DNA of 64,000 bases. It comes from Bacteroides caecigallinarum (GTDB taxonomy: Bacteria > Bacteroidota > Bacteroidia > Bacteroidales > Bacteroidaceae). The position numbers and the translations under genes were made by a program. Of the stretch, positions 28,026 through 37,330 are shown one piece after another (the stretch's first letter is position 1; each line of letters starts with the position of its first letter). The notes under the pieces are model-generated. The model worked only from the letters and a program-made list of their open reading frames with translations. It searched no databases and was not told where the DNA came from. The DNA lies in the NCBI RefSeq assembly GCF_021531075.1, contig NZ_JADYTJ010000004.1, forward strand, positions 1-64,000. The letters run 5' to 3'.

Positions 28026-29804
28026 TTATTCTATATACTTACGTAGAGCAATTTTTTGCTTCAGCCTTTTTATTTCCTTTTCCGGACGTGGAGTTGAACC
28101 TTCTTCGGGCGAGGGCTCTAGTGTAAGCGCTTTCTTCCAAAGTTCAAGTGCCTTTTCCTTTTCTCCCAGTTTGAAATAAATATCGCCACAATGTTCCACT
28201 ATAACCTGACTACTGTCTCCTCCGTTTTCCATTGCCTGCTCTATGTATATGCGTGCTTCGGTATATCTTCCTTTCTCAAACAATATCCAGGCATATGTAT
28301 CAAGATAAGTTGAATTCTCCGGCTCAGCCTTCACTGTTATAAAACTCATTTCTTCAGCCTTATCAAGGTTTACACGTTCCACAGAAAGATAGTATGCATA
28401 ATTGTTCAGCGTATTGATGTTTTTAGGGTTATACACCAACGAAGAATCATATGCAGCATATGCTTCGGCCTTCATCTCACGCGAGTGGTAAAGATCGCCC
28501 AGAATAGAATAAAAATCCGAAGCAATACCTTTATCGCTTTTCTCGTTTATCTGCTGCACTCCCTTCTTGAATACATCCAGAGCCTCATCTGTCTGATCTT
28601 TCTGGTAATGCGCAAGTCCCAGATAATAATAGAACTCCATAGCGTCAGGGGTATATATCAAAGCTGGAGTGGCAACACGAATTACTTCGTCAAGATTATT
28701 GTCGCGTATGGCATAACTAAGAAGCTGTAGTCTTGCAGGCTTGTTTTCCGGGTCCAGACTCAATACCTTATTCAGTACAGGAACCGATTCTTTTTCCATC
28801 TTCTTGGTTATAAGATATTGTGCATAAAGCATCGGAATATCTGCATTAGGCTGTTTCTTCGTTAGTATGGTATCGAACAAGCGGATAATTTTAGTGCTGT
28901 CTCTGTCTGTCTGTTCCGATTTCAATATCAACTGACGCATGAAATCAAGTTTCAGTTTTGTATCGACATTCATATTCACAAGGATGGAATCAAGCTGAAT
29001 ATTATACAGACTGTCCTGTCCGGTTTTCTGATAATATGATGCCATTGAAACCATAGCCGGAGCATAATCCGGTTCTTCCTTAAGAATGTCCTGATACACT
29101 TTGAGAGCTTCCTCGTTACGTCCGTTACTGAGATAGACATCTCCAAGCACAGTCCTGTAACGCATGTCATAAGGATATTCGTCTACCAAAGCCTGTATTT
29201 CGCTGAATGCTTTCTCCATATCGTCAAGTTGCAGATATGCCCTGAACTTTTCCATACTTACCTGTTCGGACTTACCGTCCAACTCTTCAATACGGTTGAG
29301 AGTAGTAACCAGGCTGTCATAGCTTTTTGTACGGTTATACAGGTCGGCCAGAGAAAGCAAAGGTTCAAGACGTGACGGAAATATCTGGGCCATATCTTCG
29401 TAGACAGATATAGCCTTCAGCCAGTTTTGTTTGGACTGATAATAGGATGCCAATGTCTGCTTATACCAAAAGTTGGTATCGTCCGAACGTACTGCCTGCT
29501 TCAGAGCTTCCTCTCCTTTCGATTCCTGCCCGAGGAACATATAAAACTGTGATATCTCGTACAATACTGCTGCCGACTGCGGATATATGTCAAGACAGTG
29601 ACTGTAAAGCTGAAAGGCGGCATCATATTCACCTTTTTGCTTCATGCGGACAGCCTCGAGAAAATAATAATCGAATTTACGGCGTTGCTCGTATGTCAAA
29701 GGATCAACTAATTCTGTTGCATTTTTATCGTTTGCCATTCTCTTGTACTTCAATGTTCCGCAAGACGACAGCAACAGAATTACTATTATAAATATATAAG
29801 GCAT
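28026..29804 (-). CDS. Tetratricopeptide repeat lipoprotein
   Basis: A 592-residue lipoprotein (LLSSC, Cys15). Almost the whole mature chain is made of TPR helices (for example GEYDAAFQLYSHCLDIYP, GRNEEALKVYQDILKEEPDY, GEKEKALELWKKALTLEP), about twelve repeats by eye. It acts as a protein-binding scaffold on the periplasmic side; the partner is not known. It is the second gene of the dut-TPR-DUF4292-EnvC operon, 18 bases after dut. Confidence 0.85.
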   Translation of the reverse strand: MPYIFIIVILLLSSCGTLKYKRMANDKNATELVDPLTYEQRRKFDYYFLEAVRMKQKGEYDAAFQLYSHCLDIYPQSAAVLYEISQFYMFLGQESKGEEALKQAVRSDDTNFWYKQTLASYYQSKQNWLKAISVYEDMAQIFPSRLEPLLSLADLYNRTKSYDSLVTTLNRIEELDGKSEQVSMEKFRAYLQLDDMEKAFSEIQALVDEYPYDMRYRTVLGDVYLSNGRNEEALKVYQDILKEEPDYAPAMVSMASYYQKTGQDSLYNIQLDSILVNMNVDTKLKLDFMRQLILKSEQTDRDSTKIIRLFDTILTKKQPNADIPMLYAQYLITKKMEKESVPVLNKVLSLDPENKPARLQLLSYAIRDNNLDEVIRVATPALIYTPDAMEFYYYLGLAHYQKDQTDEALDVFKKGVQQINEKSDKGIASDFYSILGDLYHSREMKAEAYAAYDSSLVYNPKNINTLNNYAYYLSVERVNLDKAEEMSFITVKAEPENSTYLDTYAWILFEKGRYTEARIYIEQAMENGGDSSQVIVEHCGDIYFKLGEKEKALELWKKALTLEPSPEEGSTPRPEKEIKRLKQKIALRKYIE

Positions 29805-29822
29805 TTTTAAATTTGTTAGTTG

Positions 29823-30257
29823 TTATTTCTTACCACTATGACCGAAACCTCCTGCGCCACGTTCGGTTTCGTCCAATGTTTCAACTTCTTCCCATTCAGC
29901 CTGTTCATGACGGGCAATAACCATTTGTGCTACGCGTTCACCATCCTCAATCACAAAAGGTTCGTTGGACAAATTTACAAGGATAATGCATATTTCGCCT
30001 CTATAATCGGCATCTATAGTACCCGGACTGTTCAAAACTGTTATCCCCTTCTTTATGGCAAGTCCGCTACGTGGACGCACCTGAGCCTCATAACCTGCCG
30101 GCAGTGCCATATACAGTCCGGTGGGAACCAGACAACGCTGCAATGGCTGTAAAGTTATTGGAGATTCTATATTGGCACGAAGATCGAGTCCTGCTGAAAG
30201 AGGAGTTGCATACTGTGGCAACTGGTGTTTTGACTTATTGATAATTCTAATTTTCAT
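29823..30257 (-). CDS. dut: dUTP diphosphatase
   Basis: A 144-residue trimeric-type dUTPase converting dUTP to dUMP and pyrophosphate. The family motifs are all visible in order: [40 protein letters not shown], and the C-terminal GAGGFGHSG that closes over the active site. Cytoplasmic. First gene of the envelope operon and 54 bases downstream of dgt, so two dNTP-cleaning enzymes are neighbours. Confidence 0.97.
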   Translation of the reverse strand: MKIRIINKSKHQLPQYATPLSAGLDLRANIESPITLQPLQRCLVPTGLYMALPAGYEAQVRPRSGLAIKKGITVLNSPGTIDADYRGEICIILVNLSNEPFVIEDGERVAQMVIARHEQAEWEEVETLDETERGAGGFGHSGKK

Positions 30258-30311
30258 ACAGATAAACTTTTTTACGTCACAAAGTAAATAGAAATATTTT
30301 ATTTCTCAAAA

Positions 30312-31643
30312 TCAAACGGCAGGCAGGCTGTTACCATTAATTTTTCTATACAAATCAAGCGCATATACATCCGTCATTCCGGATATATAATCAAGGACTG
30401 CTATAATCTTTCCATACAATGTTGGCGCTGCCATATCATACTGTGCAGACACTCTGTTGATTAGAAGATGCGAATATGCCTTTTCCGGATATCGCACTGC
30501 TTCAATCATAAGGTCCGTAAGAGTGGAAATAACCTGATAACCGGCCAGTTCTATATCTACCACATCTTTAGAACAATATATACGGCTGTAGGCTGTATGT
30601 GAACACGCCTCATACGCTTTTCGCACATGCTCGTTCATATGATTTATCAAAGGACCATTAAATGTTCCCGCCAGTATGCTTTCTTCATTCTCGACAAACA
30701 CACGCGTGCATTCCTTTATCAGTATACCTATGGCTGTGCTGCGAAGATAAGCTATCTGTTCGTTTGTATCTGTAACCATCGAACATATCATATCAGTGCG
30801 TTCAAGTCTTTCCTTACTCAGAAATCCTCTATACAACTGTTTAGTCTCTTCAGACGTAAGTATTTTCAGCTTGTGAGCATCCTCTATGTCCATCATCTGA
30901 TAGCATATATCGTCGGCAGCCTCTACCAGATACACCAAAGGATAACGTGCATATCTTACGGGCTCTCCATCGTTGCTCAATCTGATTATACCAAGTTCAT
31001 CTGCTATTTTTCTATAAGACTCTTCCTCAGTCAGAAAGAAACCGAATTTCTGTTTTTTCCCCGCCAAAGTGGAAGAATAAGGATATTTCACAATTGAGGC
31101 TAAAGTGGAATATGTCATGACAAAACCTCCCTGACGACGTCCTTTGAACTGGTGAGTGAGCAGACGGAATGCATTCGCATTTCCTTCGAAATGTATAATG
31201 TCATTCCATTCTTCGTCCGTAAGCAGGTCTTTAAGTTTCTGCCCTTTCCCTTCGGAAAAATATGTACCGATGGCTTTTTCGCCGGAATGTCCGAAAGGCG
31301 GATTACCCAAATCATGGGCAAGACACGCAGCCGAAACAATGGAGCCTATCTCGCTCAAATGGGTATCGGCAAGCTCCGGATGTCCGGCTATGAGTTGCTG
31401 TGCCACCTCATTTCCTAAAGAGCGCCCTACGCACGACACTTCAAGACTGTGCGTCAGACGATTATGAACAAAGATGCTTCCCGGTAACGGAAAAACCTGA
31501 GTCTTGTTCTGCAAGCGACGGAACGGAGCAGAAAATATAAGCCGGTCATAATCACGCTGAAACTCGGTCCTGTCATCTTTCCTTAACTCATGCAGATGCT
31601 CCAGACCGAACCTTTTATTTGAAATTAGTTGTTGCCAATTCAT
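30312..31643 (-). CDS. dgt: dGTP triphosphohydrolase
   Basis: A 443-residue HD-domain dNTP triphosphohydrolase that releases triphosphate from dGTP or related dNTPs. The metal ligands are seen in NRLTHSLEV and CLAHDLGNPPFGHSGE, and EAADDICYQMMDIED gives the later HD residue. Length normal for the family. A good promoter lies directly upstream (31665-31695). Confidence 0.94.
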   Translation of the reverse strand: MNWQQLISNKRFGLEHLHELRKDDRTEFQRDYDRLIFSAPFRRLQNKTQVFPLPGSIFVHNRLTHSLEVSCVGRSLGNEVAQQLIAGHPELADTHLSEIGSIVSAACLAHDLGNPPFGHSGEKAIGTYFSEGKGQKLKDLLTDEEWNDIIHFEGNANAFRLLTHQFKGRRQGGFVMTYSTLASIVKYPYSSTLAGKKQKFGFFLTEEESYRKIADELGIIRLSNDGEPVRYARYPLVYLVEAADDICYQMMDIEDAHKLKILTSEETKQLYRGFLSKERLERTDMICSMVTDTNEQIAYLRSTAIGILIKECTRVFVENEESILAGTFNGPLINHMNEHVRKAYEACSHTAYSRIYCSKDVVDIELAGYQVISTLTDLMIEAVRYPEKAYSHLLINRVSAQYDMAAPTLYGKIIAVLDYISGMTDVYALDLYRKINGNSLPAV

Positions 31644-31664
31644 GATATTCAGTATTTAACATTG

Positions 31665-31695
31665 CAAAGATAAAATAATGTTTCCCAATATTCAA
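31665..31695 (-). promoter_or_regulatory. Promoter of dgt
   Basis: On the minus strand TTG (plus CAA 31693-31695) stands 20 bases upstream of TATCTTTG (plus 31665-31672), a full consensus match. The leader to the dgt ATG at 31643 would be about 15 bases. Confidence 0.75.
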
Positions 31696-31731
31696 CTTTT
31701 TGATTGTCAAGTAAAGACGTACCAAAACAAC

Positions 31732-31764
31732 AAAGGGTGAAGAATTATCTCATCTCCACCCTTT
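31732..31764 (-). terminator. Terminator of the glsA-glsB operon
   Basis: AAAGGGTG (31732-31739) pairs with CACCCTTT (31757-31764), with additional AGA/TCT pairing inside. It lies 22 bases after the glsB stop on the minus strand, ahead of the dgt promoter. Confidence 0.75.
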
Positions 31765-31786
31765 ATCATAACTCATAAATATATTA

Positions 31787-32764
31787 TCAGCTTACTACAG
31801 GATTTGCACCAGAAGTAAGTTTTAATGCTTCCGGATGTTCCTTTATGTAAGACTCTATATGGCGTACACGCTTCTCCTCCAATATTTCATCCACCGCAAT
31901 AAGTATTCCGGTTTCTTCTACATCGCCGAAACCATAATTAATGGCTGTACCGAACATACGCATTGTAGGCGAAAGGCTCATATAAGCATTTACCAATGGA
32001 GGAATATTATATCCCAACTTACGCACCTCTGTATTCAGGATTTTATAATCTTCCTTGAATGTATTGCAGCAGAACAGTTTCTCAAGCTGTTTCACGTCTG
32101 TCTCTATCTCCAGCGGCTGTACAGGAGTAATCAAGGCATCAGGATCGCTGAAATGTTTATTCAGAAAATAAAGAATCATATCGCGTCCATAACGATTGTA
32201 GCTTGGATACATAGTCATCTTACCGAAATAGTATTTCATTTTAGGATTTATCACAGTAAGAGCTCCTAAACCGTCCCAAAGATTGTCAAGAGCAAAAAGC
32301 CCCTTAGAGCCGGCACGGCTGGACTGGTATTCCAAAGTAACAAACGAACGGCCTAATTCAACCGTATACGGCAAATATTCCTTCAAGAACTTCTCAGAGA
32401 AATTAAACATATGAGCCGTAGCCAATACAGGCTTGCCATGCTCATCGAATTCCACTTCATCACCAAAGAGATAACGATATCCTCCCAGAATTTCTTCTGC
32501 GTCAGGATTCCATACCACCAACTGCTTGTATGGGTTCTCCATCAAATCATATTCATCCAAATCCAACGATTTTCCAGTTCCTCCCCCTGCTTCGCGAAAA
32601 GCAATCTCACGCAGACGACCAATCTCCTTCAACACGTTAGGAGAGTCTTTCCAAGTAACTATGTATATCTCATTGTTACTCTTATTAGTAAATCTTAATC
32701 GCTTGTCTTCTGTCAATTCCGATTTCAATATTTCCTTATCAATCGGAGCAATAATATCTTCCAT
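31787..32764 (-). CDS. glsB: GlsB, N-acyltransferase of glycine lipid synthesis
   Basis: A 325-residue GNAT/OlsB-type acyltransferase. It shows the long acetyltransferase-like core (LREIAFREAGGGTGKSLDLDEYD, GGYRYLFG, ELGRSFV, ALDNLWDGLG) typical of the ornithine-lipid/hemolysin family. In Bacteroides the glsB product N-acylates glycine to make N-acyl-glycine, the first step to glycine lipids needed for stress fitness. The assignment rests on the family and on the adjacent O-acyltransferase gene glsA 31 bases upstream. No signal peptide; it acts at the inner membrane. Confidence 0.87.
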   Translation of the reverse strand: MEDIIAPIDKEILKSELTEDKRLRFTNKSNNEIYIVTWKDSPNVLKEIGRLREIAFREAGGGTGKSLDLDEYDLMENPYKQLVVWNPDAEEILGGYRYLFGDEVEFDEHGKPVLATAHMFNFSEKFLKEYLPYTVELGRSFVTLEYQSSRAGSKGLFALDNLWDGLGALTVINPKMKYYFGKMTMYPSYNRYGRDMILYFLNKHFSDPDALITPVQPLEIETDVKQLEKLFCCNTFKEDYKILNTEVRKLGYNIPPLVNAYMSLSPTMRMFGTAINYGFGDVEETGILIAVDEILEEKRVRHIESYIKEHPEALKLTSGANPVVS

Positions 32765-32795
32765 ATATCTTCTATCTTGTTATTTTCTTTGTGAA

Positions 32796-33614
32796 CTATA
32801 ATTTATAGACCAAATCACGCACATATTCTGCCCACCCGGCATGAGAACGTGACTTATCGAATGTCTGCCAAGGAATTGGCTTTCCAAATGTTATTTTAAA
32901 TGTTTTATGTCTGTTCTTATACATTTCGTCAGCCAGATACAGCATTGCAATATTGAATTTTATGCCCAGAAACTTACATATATTGGCCAGGTTATAAAAG
33001 AAGTCCGAGTTTCTTCCTTCGAAATGAACAGGCACTACATCACGATGAGTCTCAATACTTTTGGATATAAAAGTTTTTTTCCACTCCAAATCCTTTATAA
33101 CTCCTTTGTTCCTTCTGGAGCACAAACCTGCAGGAAACATTATAATATGCTGGTCCGACCTGAAACCGGCTTCTACCATTCTTGGGAAATCACGCGACTG
33201 TGAACCTGTCTTGTTTATCGGAATACAAAGAGGAGCGAGGCCATGAAGGTTCATGAGCAAATCGTTGACCAGATATTTTATTTTCCCATTATAATGTTTA
33301 CCCAATACATATCCTAGAGCAATACCATCCTGTCCTCCCAAAGGATGATTTGAAACAAACGTACATAACCCTGAAGACGGAAGATTCTCCAATCCCTCAA
33401 CTTCCAGCTTGATATCCAGATATTCCATACAAGCTTCAAGGAAATCAACACCTGTCTTATCGGCAACACTGGTCAGAAAGCTGTTTATCTCTTCCTGATG
33501 TACTATACGCTTAAGGTAAGAAACAAGGAAACGAGGAATACGACGAGCTTTCTTGCCTGCCTTATCCTTTAAAATCTTATCAATATCAATCAGAAAAACA
33601 GAATTGTCTGACAT
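32796..33614 (-). CDS. glsA: GlsA, O-acyltransferase (PlsC-like) of glycine lipid synthesis
   Basis: A 272-residue PlsC-type acyltransferase. The catalytic motif reads SNHPLGGQDG: His and Asp are five residues apart rather than the four usual in HX4D enzymes. The second family motif appears as FPAGLCSRRNKG and the third in VPVHFEGRNS. In Bacteroides glsA esterifies the hydroxyl of N-acyl-glycine lipid. First gene of the glsA-glsB operon, divergent from the division cluster. Confidence 0.87.
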   Translation of the reverse strand: MSDNSVFLIDIDKILKDKAGKKARRIPRFLVSYLKRIVHQEEINSFLTSVADKTGVDFLEACMEYLDIKLEVEGLENLPSSGLCTFVSNHPLGGQDGIALGYVLGKHYNGKIKYLVNDLLMNLHGLAPLCIPINKTGSQSRDFPRMVEAGFRSDQHIIMFPAGLCSRRNKGVIKDLEWKKTFISKSIETHRDVVPVHFEGRNSDFFYNLANICKFLGIKFNIAMLYLADEMYKNRHKTFKITFGKPIPWQTFDKSRSHAGWAEYVRDLVYKL

Positions 33615-33906
33615 ATACTTTATTGTTTTTTCGGGTTATTCAGCGCAAAAATAGTGTATCTTTTGCAAAAAGTTACATTTTAAGGGAAAAATTACGCAAT
33701 AATATACTAAAAAATATGCAATTACCGTTTTTAGGATATATATTTTACATTTGTTTTAAACAATCAACGTTTAAATAATTCATAGCCCTGCCTGTTGATA
33801 ACTTTTGGAAAGATTTTCATTTCTTCATAGCACTTTTCTGTAAAGAAATTTATAATTTTACGCCTAATTTGGATAATAAGGTATAAAACATAAAAAAACA
33901 ACACTT
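33615..33906. other. Divergent intergenic region upstream of glsA and rsmH
   Basis: It holds no gene: mraZ, expected here in many Bacteroidales, is missing. Weak promoter boxes: TATTTTTG on the minus strand (plus 33646-33653) for glsA, and TAATTTTA (33853-33860) on the plus strand for the division cluster. Neither has a clear -33 box. Confidence 0.6.
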
Positions 33907-34821
33907 ATGGACGATGTAAAACAGACTTACCATATACCTGTTCTGCTGGATGAAAGCATAAACGGACTTAACTTGAAAAAAGGAGGGGTTTATGTGGACG
34001 TTACATTTGGCGGAGGCGGACATTCAAAAGAAATCCTGAAGAGGATGGACAAAAGCTGTAAGCTCTACAGCTTCGACCAAGATGAGGATGCTGAGAATAA
34101 CATCGTAAAAGACAAGAGATTCACTTTCGTAAGAAGCAATTTCAGATATCTGAAGAATTTCCTAAGATATTACGGGATTACAGAGGTAGACGGCATATTG
34201 GCAGATCTGGGAGTTTCATCACATCATTTTGACGATTCGGAAAGAGGCTTTTCTTTCAGATTCGACGGCAAACTGGATATGAGAATGAACAAAAGAGCCG
34301 GAACAACTGCTGCTGACATAGTGAATAATTATGACGAAGAAAGACTTGCTGATATTTTCTATCTGTATGGCGAACTGAAAAACAGCAGAAAGCTGGCATC
34401 TACTATCGTAAAAAGAAGAACAATAAAACAATTTGATACAATTGGCGATTTCCTTGAAGTAGTAAAGCCGCTATATGGAAAGGAAAGAGAAAAAAAAGAG
34501 CTTGCAAAAGTGTTCCAGGCCTTAAGAATTGAAGTAAACCAGGAAATGGAGGCACTGAAAGAAATGCTTGTCTCTGCTTCAGAGATTCTAAAACCGGGAG
34601 GACGGCTTTCGGTTATCACATATCATTCACTTGAGGACAGAATGGTGAAAAACATGATGAAAACAGGAAATATAGAAGGAAAATCGGAACAGGATTTTTT
34701 CGGAAACGTAAAGACACCGTTCAAGATTATAAACAATAAAGTGATAGTACCGAGTGATGAGGAAATAGAAACAAATCCAAGGTCAAGAAGTGCGAAGTTA
34801 AGAATAGCTGAAAAGAAATAA
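33907..34821 (+). CDS. rsmH: 16S rRNA (cytosine-1402-N4) methyltransferase
   Basis: 304 residues. SAM-dependent methyltransferase that modifies C1402 of 16S rRNA. Typical motifs: YVDVTFGGGGHSKEIL, GILADLGVSSHHFD, KVFQALRIEVNQE and VITYHSLEDRMVK. First gene of the division and cell wall cluster, where it usually follows mraZ. Length normal. Confidence 0.96.
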   Translation: MDDVKQTYHIPVLLDESINGLNLKKGGVYVDVTFGGGGHSKEILKRMDKSCKLYSFDQDEDAENNIVKDKRFTFVRSNFRYLKNFLRYYGITEVDGILADLGVSSHHFDDSERGFSFRFDGKLDMRMNKRAGTTAADIVNNYDEERLADIFYLYGELKNSRKLASTIVKRRTIKQFDTIGDFLEVVKPLYGKEREKKELAKVFQALRIEVNQEMEALKEMLVSASEILKPGGRLSVITYHSLEDRMVKNMMKTGNIEGKSEQDFFGNVKTPFKIINNKVIVPSDEEIETNPRSRSAKLRIAEKK

Positions 34822-34832
34822 TTGCTGGCAAT

Positions 34833-35189
34833 ATGGGTAACAAGGATAATTTAAAAAATGAACAAAAAAACTCCGGAATCACATGGAAGAGTATTCTAGG
34901 TGGTGACATTCTGGCCCATGACTTTTTCAGAAGACAGATAAACCTGTTATGTCTGATAGTAGTGCTTACTATAGTTTATATCGACAACAGATATTCTAGC
35001 CAAAGAGAAATGATAGAGATTGACAAGCTGAAAAAGGAACTTACAGACATAAAATATGACGCATTGACAATTTCATCTGAACTGACAGAGAAAAGCAGAC
35101 AGTCAAGAATAGAGACATATATTTCAGAAAAAGGAACTCCACTTGAAACTTCTGCCAAACCACCATATTTGATAAAGGAGGACTATTGA
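34833..35189 (+). CDS. ftsL: FtsL-like division protein
   Basis: 118 residues: a basic cytoplasmic N-terminus (about 45 residues), one transmembrane helix (about 49-66, NLLCLIVVLTIVYID), then a short periplasmic coiled coil. This is the FtsL layout. The assignment rests on topology and on its place between rsmH and ftsI; the sequence itself is poorly conserved in this family. Overlaps the next gene by 4 bases. Confidence 0.85.
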   Translation: MGNKDNLKNEQKNSGITWKSILGGDILAHDFFRRQINLLCLIVVLTIVYIDNRYSSQREMIEIDKLKKELTDIKYDALTISSELTEKSRQSRIETYISEKGTPLETSAKPPYLIKEDY

Positions 35190-37303
35190 TGATACCGGGA
35201 CATAAGAACATAACTTTAAGATATACCTTTTTCGTTCTCATTATGGCTCTTCTGGCCATTGCAGTAATCGTGAAGGCTGGTATTATCATGTTTGCCGAAA
35301 GACAATACTGGAAAGACGTAGCAGACAGATTTGTAAGAGAAAATGTCATAGTTTTTCCTACAAGAGGTAACATTATTTCTGCCGACGGTAAGCTGATGGC
35401 CAGCAGTCTACCTGAATTCAGAATATATATGGATTTTAAGGCTGGTGGCGTAAAGAAAGATACAATGCTGATGAACCATCTGCAGGAAATATGCGAAGGG
35501 CTTCACAGAATCTTTCCGGACAAAAGTGCAGCTGAGTTCAGAAAAACGATTTTAAGGGGCAGAAAACTGGGAAGCAGGAATTATCTGCTTTATCCGAACA
35601 GAATTTCATACATAGAATATAAGGAAGTAAAAAAGCTACCAGTATTCTCACTTAACAGGTACAGTAGCGGACTTCACGAACTGGCATATAATCAAAGAAA
35701 AAAACCTTTCGGTTCGCTTGCAATGAGAACTTTAGGGGACTTATATCCCGACACTGCTTTAGGAGCCAAAAACGGACTTGAATTGACATACGACAAATAC
35801 CTTAAAGGTGAAGTGGGAATAACACACCGACAGAAGGTAAGGAATATGTACCTGAACATTGTAGACAAGGCACCGGTAGACGGATGTGATCTTATTACCA
35901 CCATAGACGTGGATATGCAGGACATTGCAGAAAAAGCTTTAGTAGACCAATTGACCAGTCTTCAAGCTGAAGCCGGGGTTGCCATAGTAATGGAAGTAAA
36001 GACCGGGGACGTGAAAGCCAACGTCAACATGACGCGAGCCGGAGACGGGAAATATTACGAGATGAGAAATCTGGCGGTAAGTAACCTTATGGAACCCGGG
36101 TCCACATTCAAGACTGCATCTATAATGGTGGCAATGGAGGATGGATATATAACCCCTGATTACGAAGTTGACACGGAACAGGGTATAGTAAATATGCATG
36201 GTAGCAAAATGAGGGACTGGAACTGGTATAAAGGAGGATATGGTGTAATTGATGTTACCAAAATACTCGAAGTTTCATCAAACATTGGTGTGTCAAAGAT
36301 AATTGACAAGTTCTATGGTGACAATCCTCAGAAGTTTATTGATGGAATAAAAAGAATGAGTATTGACACTCCTTTAAATCTTGGATTTATAGGTGAAGCA
36401 AGTCCTAGAATATTAGGACCGAAAGAAAGATATTTTGCCAAAACCACCCTACCCTGGATGAGTATAGGTTATGAGACACAGATACCTCCTATTTATATTC
36501 TTAACTTCTATAATGCAATAGCAAACGATGGCAAAATGGTCAAGCCACGATTTGTAAAAGCTATAACAAGAGAAGGAAATGTAATAAAAGATTTTCCTGT
36601 CGAAACAATAAACGACCAGATTTGCTCTGACAATACACTGAGTCAAATAAGAATGATACTGAAAAGTGTTGTTACCAACGGATTGGCCAAACCAGCTGGA
36701 AGCAAGCTGTTCAGCGTATCAGGTAAAACAGGTACTGCACAGATTTCTCAAGGAAAAGCCGGATACAAAAGCGGAGGAACCAAACACTTGGTAAGTTTTT
36801 GCGGATACTTCCCTTCAGACAATCCTATGTATAGTTGTTACGTAGCGATACAGGCACCTAAAGCAAGTCCATCAGGAGGTGTTCAGGCCGGTAGTGTATT
36901 CAGTAAAATAGCAGAGCGAGTTTATGCCAAGCATCTGTTTTTTGATTTGGAACAGGCCAAGGATTCTACATCTGTTATGATTCCTGATACCAAAAACGGC
37001 AATGTAAAGCAAACGACATTCATTCTGGATGAACTTGGAGTAAATTATAATGACCTTGGAAGTGAGATAAAATGGTGTAAGGCTGCCGGTGAGACGAATG
37101 ACGTGCGACTGAACGAATTGAACATTAAAGAGAAGCTCGTTCCAAACGTCAGAGGCATGGGAGCTAAAGATGCCGTATTCCTACTAGAAGAGAAAGGACT
37201 GAGAGTGAGACTGAATGGAATGGGAAGAGTGGTATCGCAAAGCATAACCCCAGGAAGCACTGTCAGAAAAGGACAAACCATAACATTGACTTTAAAACAT
37301 TAA
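35186..37303 (+). CDS. ftsI: FtsI, division-specific penicillin-binding protein with PASTA domain
   Basis: 705 residues, a class B PBP with transpeptidase activity for septal peptidoglycan. One transmembrane segment (about 13-35). Catalytic motifs are all present: Ser306 in STFK, SSN at 364-366, KTG at 514-516. A PASTA domain closes the protein (about 645-705, VPNVRGMGAKDAVFLLEEKG). A second ATG one codon later is an equally good start. Overlaps ftsL by 4 bases (ATGA). Confidence 0.95.
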   Translation: MMIPGHKNITLRYTFFVLIMALLAIAVIVKAGIIMFAERQYWKDVADRFVRENVIVFPTRGNIISADGKLMASSLPEFRIYMDFKAGGVKKDTMLMNHLQEICEGLHRIFPDKSAAEFRKTILRGRKLGSRNYLLYPNRISYIEYKEVKKLPVFSLNRYSSGLHELAYNQRKKPFGSLAMRTLGDLYPDTALGAKNGLELTYDKYLKGEVGITHRQKVRNMYLNIVDKAPVDGCDLITTIDVDMQDIAEKALVDQLTSLQAEAGVAIVMEVKTGDVKANVNMTRAGDGKYYEMRNLAVSNLMEPGSTFKTASIMVAMEDGYITPDYEVDTEQGIVNMHGSKMRDWNWYKGGYGVIDVTKILEVSSNIGVSKIIDKFYGDNPQKFIDGIKRMSIDTPLNLGFIGEASPRILGPKERYFAKTTLPWMSIGYETQIPPIYILNFYNAIANDGKMVKPRFVKAITREGNVIKDFPVETINDQICSDNTLSQIRMILKSVVTNGLAKPAGSKLFSVSGKTGTAQISQGKAGYKSGGTKHLVSFCGYFPSDNPMYSCYVAIQAPKASPSGGVQAGSVFSKIAERVYAKHLFFDLEQAKDSTSVMIPDTKNGNVKQTTFILDELGVNYNDLGSEIKWCKAAGETNDVRLNELNIKEKLVPNVRGMGAKDAVFLLEEKGLRVRLNGMGRVVSQSITPGSTVRKGQTITLTLKH

Positions 37304-37330
37304 AGAACAATATAATAAAGAATAACAGAT

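Noticed and set aside
30627-31097. Plus-strand frame of 156 codons
   Set aside because: Antisense to dgt, no support.
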